Below are positions 4,992-8,156 of a stretch of DNA of 8,156 bases, piece by piece. This DNA is from an uncultured Anaerocolumna sp. (GTDB lineage Bacteria > Bacillota > Clostridia > Lachnospirales > Lachnospiraceae): contig CALDJN010000068.1 of NCBI GenBank assembly GCA_937901695.1, positions 1 to 8,156 of the forward strand, read 5' to 3'. The translations under genes and the position numbers were made by a program. The notes beneath the pieces are model-generated. The model made no database searches, was not told the origin of the DNA, and saw only the letters and a program-made list of their open reading frames with translations. Positions within the stretch are counted from its first letter, which is position 1. Every line of letters starts with the position of its first letter.

Positions 4992-6437
4992 TTATTTATC
5001 TTTTTTCTCTAAAATAACTTCAAAATTTAAATTATTTTCTGCATTCTTGGTGTCTCGCTTTACCGTTATGGTAATTGATGTTTTGGGTTCATATAAGGAA
5101 ATAATGTTATAGAAGGAATTCATGGAGTTAATAGGAGTTTCATTTACCGTAAGTATAATGTCTCCATTCTTTAAGCCTGCTTTCAAAGCTGGTGATTCCG
5201 GTTCGACTTCTGTTACGGATACACCACCTGTGATTCCTGCTTTTTCTAATGCTTCAGCAGTCATATCCATTCCCTTAATTCCAAAATAAACCTGGTCTTG
5301 TTTATTAACCAGACTTTCGATAATCTTTTTTATTTTTGAGATTCCTATGACCGTATTCACATTCTCATTGACTTCATCTTTTAAAACTTTAGTAATGATT
5401 CCAATTACTTCACCTTTAAAATTAAAAATAACTCCGTCAGCATTCTTATTATCATTAATACTTGTATTAAATATATCCACTTTATTATCAGTGATATATG
5501 CGCTATTTCCTTTACTAGTAATGAATCCAAGCTCCATAGAGCCTACATAACCATTGGGATTACCTAATGCAATAACTGGAGTACCTACTACAAGTGCAAA
5601 GGATTCTCCTAAAATGGCAGGTTTTATATCTTTTCGATTTTGTTCCGGTATGTCTTTTAATTTTACTGCAATAGCAGCAATATTAAGATCTGTATCGTAA
5701 CTTTGCAGGACACCTTCGGCTTCAACGGAATTAAAAAAAGTAACCTTTATTCTGTTGGCTTCTTGAATCTTATCTAAACTAACTAAAATAATCAGCTCTG
5801 CACCATTATTGGCTACAATAAGACCACTAGTGACCTTTATAGCATCATAATCATTATTAAACCAATCTACGCCTTTACGAACGCTTGTTACGGTAACCAT
5901 GGACTTATTGGCATTATTGGCAATAGCTCTTATTTCTGTATACATATTTAAAAAATCTTCAACATCTGCTTTTGCTTTGATGGGTTGCTCAATAACCACT
6001 GTTTCAGGAGTATGTACCTCTGCCTCATTTGTTCCCTTTTTGTTTGTATCTTGTCCGACCGATGAATTACTTTTATCTGAATTTTGTCCGACTGATGAAT
6101 TACTTTTATCTGAATTTTGCTCCCTATTATCCGCTGTAATATCCTGATTGCCCCCCAAATTGTCAGGGTTAGGATCTGCATGATTCTTATCCACATCCTC
6201 TGGAGCCATTGTTGGAAATTCTATCGTTTTTTTATCCTGGTTCACATTTAAAAATTTACTTATCTTAGGAAGTGAAATACAAAATGCTACGCTTGCTATG
6301 GCACCAAATACACAAGCTAATACTATGGTCCAACCTAAGGAAATCAGCATTCTCTTCCATCTGCTTTTCTTTTTAGATGTTATCTGTTCTTGAATAAAAG
6401 AAAATTTATTATCCTTGTTATTATTTTCTTCAGACAT
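4992..6437 (-). CDS. Membrane-anchored HtrA/DegP-like PDZ protein with degenerate protease site
   Basis: The 481-residue protein has a short cytoplasmic N-terminus with a basic patch (KKKSRWKRM, 22-30), one membrane anchor (~31-56) and an Asn/Ser/Asp-rich linker (~65-155) with an 11-residue duplication. A trypsin-like domain (~175-375) and a PDZ domain (~383-478, GVSVTEVEPESPALKAGLKN) follow, so it should act outside the membrane. HtrA proteases degrade misfolded envelope proteins. Aligned with HtrA, the His of TNNHV falls on D222 (ILVSLDKI) and the Ser of GNSGGP falls on A333 (KNADGV); only the Asp (D250, TDLNIA) remains. The fold is kept (ALGNPNGY, FNFKGEVIGI), so I expect a non-proteolytic sensor, chaperone or scaffold. 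ATG at 6435-6437 has AGGAG 7 bases upstream. It has its own terminator and diverges from mutS2. Confidence 0.88.
   Translation of the reverse strand: MSEENNNKDNKFSFIQEQITSKKKSRWKRMLISLGWTIVLACVFGAIASVAFCISLPKISKFLNVNQDKKTIEFPTMAPEDVDKNHADPNPDNLGGNQDITADNREQNSDKSNSSVGQNSDKSNSSVGQDTNKKGTNEAEVHTPETVVIEQPIKAKADVEDFLNMYTEIRAIANNANKSMVTVTSVRKGVDWFNNDYDAIKVTSGLIVANNGAELIILVSLDKIQEANRIKVTFFNSVEAEGVLQSYDTDLNIAAIAVKLKDIPEQNRKDIKPAILGESFALVVGTPVIALGNPNGYVGSMELGFITSKGNSAYITDNKVDIFNTSINDNKNADGVIFNFKGEVIGIITKVLKDEVNENVNTVIGISKIKKIIESLVNKQDQVYFGIKGMDMTAEALEKAGITGGVSVTEVEPESPALKAGLKNGDIILTVNETPINSMNSFYNIISLYEPKTSITITVKRDTKNAENNLNFEVILEKKDK
6051..6116 (-). repeat. 33-bp tandem duplication inside the HtrA-like gene
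   Basis: Two adjacent 33-bp units differ at one base and encode NSDKSNSSVGQ twice (residues 108-129) in the extracytoplasmic linker. The near identity implies a recent in-frame duplication, so linker length may vary between strains. Confidence 0.9.
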
Positions 6438-6571
6438 TTCATTTCTCCTTTAGGACAATCCATAAGGTTATTTTACCACCGATTTATGAACAATATATGA
6501 ATGTTTTGTAAACATAAGGAAGGCTTATGGCTATTTTTGAAAATATGGTTTTAATTTTGTTGTAAATAAGG

Positions 6572-6592
6572 TAAAATAGGTAATGATATCAT
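6572..6592 (+). promoter_or_regulatory. Possible mutS2 promoter -10 and adjoining palindrome
   Basis: TAAAAT (6572-6577) is a reasonable -10, but the -35 at 17 bases (TTTTAA, 6549-6554) is weak. A perfect 10-bp palindrome ATGATATCAT (6583-6592) would lie at the transcription start. The gap 6438-6643 between the divergent genes holds both promoters and no coding sequence; I cannot place the minus-strand promoter of the HtrA-like gene with confidence. Confidence 0.25.
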
Positions 6593-6643
6593 ATCAAATA
6601 CTCAACTATTTGGCAATATAGATTGTAGTGAAGGAGGAATCCT

Positions 6644-8156
6644 ATGAATTCCAAAGTATTAAGGACCTTAGAATACAACAAGATTATAGATAAATTATCA
6701 GAACTAGCAGGTTCCAGAATGGGCAAGGACATGTGCGCTGCCCTTCTTCCCAGTGATAATATAGAGGATATTAATATCCGGCAAAAAGAGACTTCAGATG
6801 CCCTATCCCGTATCTTTAAAAAAGGGAGTCTGGGCTTTTATGGATTACACGATATTCGTCCCTCTATAAAACGGTTAGAGGTTGGCTCTACCTTAGGTGC
6901 TGGGGAACTATTGCATATTAGTTCACTTTTAGATGCTACCCTTCGGGTGAAAGCCTATGGAAGCAGAGATAATGAGGAAAACAGCGGAGATTCTTTAGAT
7001 TCTATGTTTGCCTCTCTAGAACCATTAAGTCCTTTAAATAACGAAATTAAACGTTGTATTATCAGCGAAGAAGAAATTGCCGATGATGCAAGCCCCACAC
7101 TAAAGGGAATACGTCGTTCCATAAAAATAGCCAATGATAAAATTCATGAACAGCTTAATTCCATCGTTACTTCCTCAGGTTCAAGAACTATGCTTCAAGA
7201 AAATATTATTACTATGCGAAACGGAAGATATTGTATTCCAATTAAGCAGGAATACCGCAGCCAATTTCCCGGAATGATTCATGATCAATCCTCTTCCGGT
7301 TCCACCTTATTTATAGAGCCCATGGCTGTTGTAAAGTTAAACAATGATTTAAAAGAGTTGGCGATTAAAGAGCAGGAAGAAATTGAAAAAATATTAGCTG
7401 AATTAAGTAATTTAGCTGGTATGGAAGTTGAAAAGCTTTATAACAACGTAACTACTATGGCTCAGTTAGACTTTATATTTGCCAGAGCCAATTTATCCAA
7501 GCAAATGAAAGGCAGCCAGCCTATATTTAATGAAAATGGTGTCATTAACATTAAAAAAGGCAGACATCCTCTCATCGATTCAAAAAAAGTAGTACCTATT
7601 GATATTAATTTAGGTAAAGACTTTAGCCTATTAGTTATAACAGGTCCTAATACCGGCGGTAAAACAGTGTCCTTAAAAACAGTTGGTTTACTTACTTTAA
7701 TGGGTCAGGCTGGACTTCACATACCTGCCTTTGACGGTTCCCAGTTAGCAGTATTTGAAGAAGTCTATGCAGATATTGGTGATGAACAAAGTATTGAGCA
7801 AAGTTTAAGCACCTTTTCCTCTCATATGACCAATACGGTATCCATACTGGAGCATGCTAATTATAAATCTCTTGTATTATTTGATGAATTAGGTGCGGGA
7901 ACAGATCCAACAGAAGGTGCTGCTCTTGCCATGTCCATATTGTCCAATCTTCATAAGAGAAAAGTAACTACTATGGCAACTACACATTACAGTGAATTAA
8001 AAGTATATGCCTTGTCTACAGAAGGCGTTAGTAATGCCTGCTGTGAATTCGATGTAGAAACTTTAAGACCAACCTATCGCCTTCTAATTGGAATTCCCGG
8101 TAAGAGTAATGCATTTGCCATCTCTTCAAAGCTTGGACTGCCGGATTATATCATTG
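6644..8156 (+). CDS. mutS2: MutS2, N-terminal ~504 residues (runs off right edge)
   Basis: The frame is open from ATG 6644 (MNSKVLRTLEYNKIIDKLSE) to the window end. MutS2 is a MutS-family ATPase that lacks the mismatch-recognition domain. In Firmicutes it has been linked to suppression of homologous recombination and to splitting or rescue of collided ribosomes. The part seen covers the core/lever and clamp base (~1-290), including IHDQSSSGSTLFIEP. The ATPase follows: Walker A GPNTGGKT (334-341), the QS.ST.SSHM signature, Walker B LVLFDELGAGTDP (D414, E415) and switch His H448 (ATTHYSELK). The rest of the clamp, coiled coil and C-terminal Smr nuclease domain, in a family usually near 780-800 residues, lie outside. 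AAGGAGG stands 6 bases before the ATG. It diverges from the HtrA-like gene. Confidence 0.96.
   Translation, partial: MNSKVLRTLEYNKIIDKLSELAGSRMGKDMCAALLPSDNIEDINIRQKETSDALSRIFKKGSLGFYGLHDIRPSIKRLEVGSTLGAGELLHISSLLDATLRVKAYGSRDNEENSGDSLDSMFASLEPLSPLNNEIKRCIISEEEIADDASPTLKGIRRSIKIANDKIHEQLNSIVTSSGSRTMLQENIITMRNGRYCIPIKQEYRSQFPGMIHDQSSSGSTLFIEPMAVVKLNNDLKELAIKEQEEIEKILAELSNLAGMEVEKLYNNVTTMAQLDFIFARANLSKQMKGSQPIFNENGVINIKKGRHPLIDSKKVVPIDINLGKDFSLLVITGPNTGGKTVSLKTVGLLTLMGQAGLHIPAFDGSQLAVFEEVYADIGDEQSIEQSLSTFSSHMTNTVSILEHANYKSLVLFDELGAGTDPTEGAALAMSILSNLHKRKVTTMATTHYSELKVYALSTEGVSNACCEFDVETLRPTYRLLIGIPGKSNAFAISSKLGLPDYII

Noticed and set aside
4897..5112. Plus-strand open frame of 71 codons across the HtrA-like gene's terminator and 3' end
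   Set aside because: It runs through the hairpin of a clear terminator and is antisense to a well-supported gene; no ribosome binding site.
5899..6196. Overlapping open frames on both strands within the HtrA-like linker, including one repeating IQIKVIH-like peptides
   Set aside because: They follow from the 33-bp duplication and low-complexity linker of the real gene in other frames.

Overview
The window looks like a chromosomal stretch from a low-GC Gram-positive anaerobe, most likely a Clostridia/Lachnospiraceae-type bacterium. The base composition is AT-rich. Strong AGGAGG-type ribosome binding sites precede the genes, and a RumA-type uracil methyltransferase, a YhaM-type nuclease and MutS2 are typical of Firmicutes. 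The taxonomic call is inference from gene content; there is no rRNA gene to test it.

Layout from left to right. At 1-360 (minus) is the N-terminal part of a YitT-family membrane protein with its own promoter and a dyad near the start of transcription. At 361-801 is a gene-free stretch. It holds a strong minus-strand terminator, a second hairpin, an extended -10 promoter that could drive a short untranslated RNA, and three tandem copies of a 38-39 bp repeat. At 802-1425 (minus) is a divergent Ham1/RdgB-like nucleotide pyrophosphatase. At 1426-2157 is a decayed region with short open frames and remnants that I cannot assign. At 2158-3543 (minus) is an RlmD/RlmCD-type 23S rRNA uracil-C5 methyltransferase with a Cys-rich iron-sulfur motif. 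At 3544-3702 is a short gap with a perfect 14-bp hairpin. At 3703-4644 (minus) is a YhaM-type OB/HD 3'-5' exoribonuclease with a recognisable promoter. At 4675-4991 are a large imperfect palindrome and the terminator of the next gene. At 4992-6437 (minus) is a membrane-anchored HtrA/DegP-like protein with a PDZ domain whose protease domain appears catalytically dead. At 6644-8156 (plus) is mutS2, running off the right edge and transcribed divergently from the HtrA-like gene.

The genes do not form an obvious single pathway. yhaM, rlmD and mutS2 all concern RNA, ribosomes or nucleic acid quality control. The Ham1-like protein would clean the nucleotide pool, and the HtrA-like protein belongs to the envelope. 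I did not find a convincing new multi-gene system. The items most worth following up are the HtrA pseudoprotease, the candidate short RNA or leader upstream of the YitT-family gene, the tandem repeat array, and the two palindromic intergenic elements.
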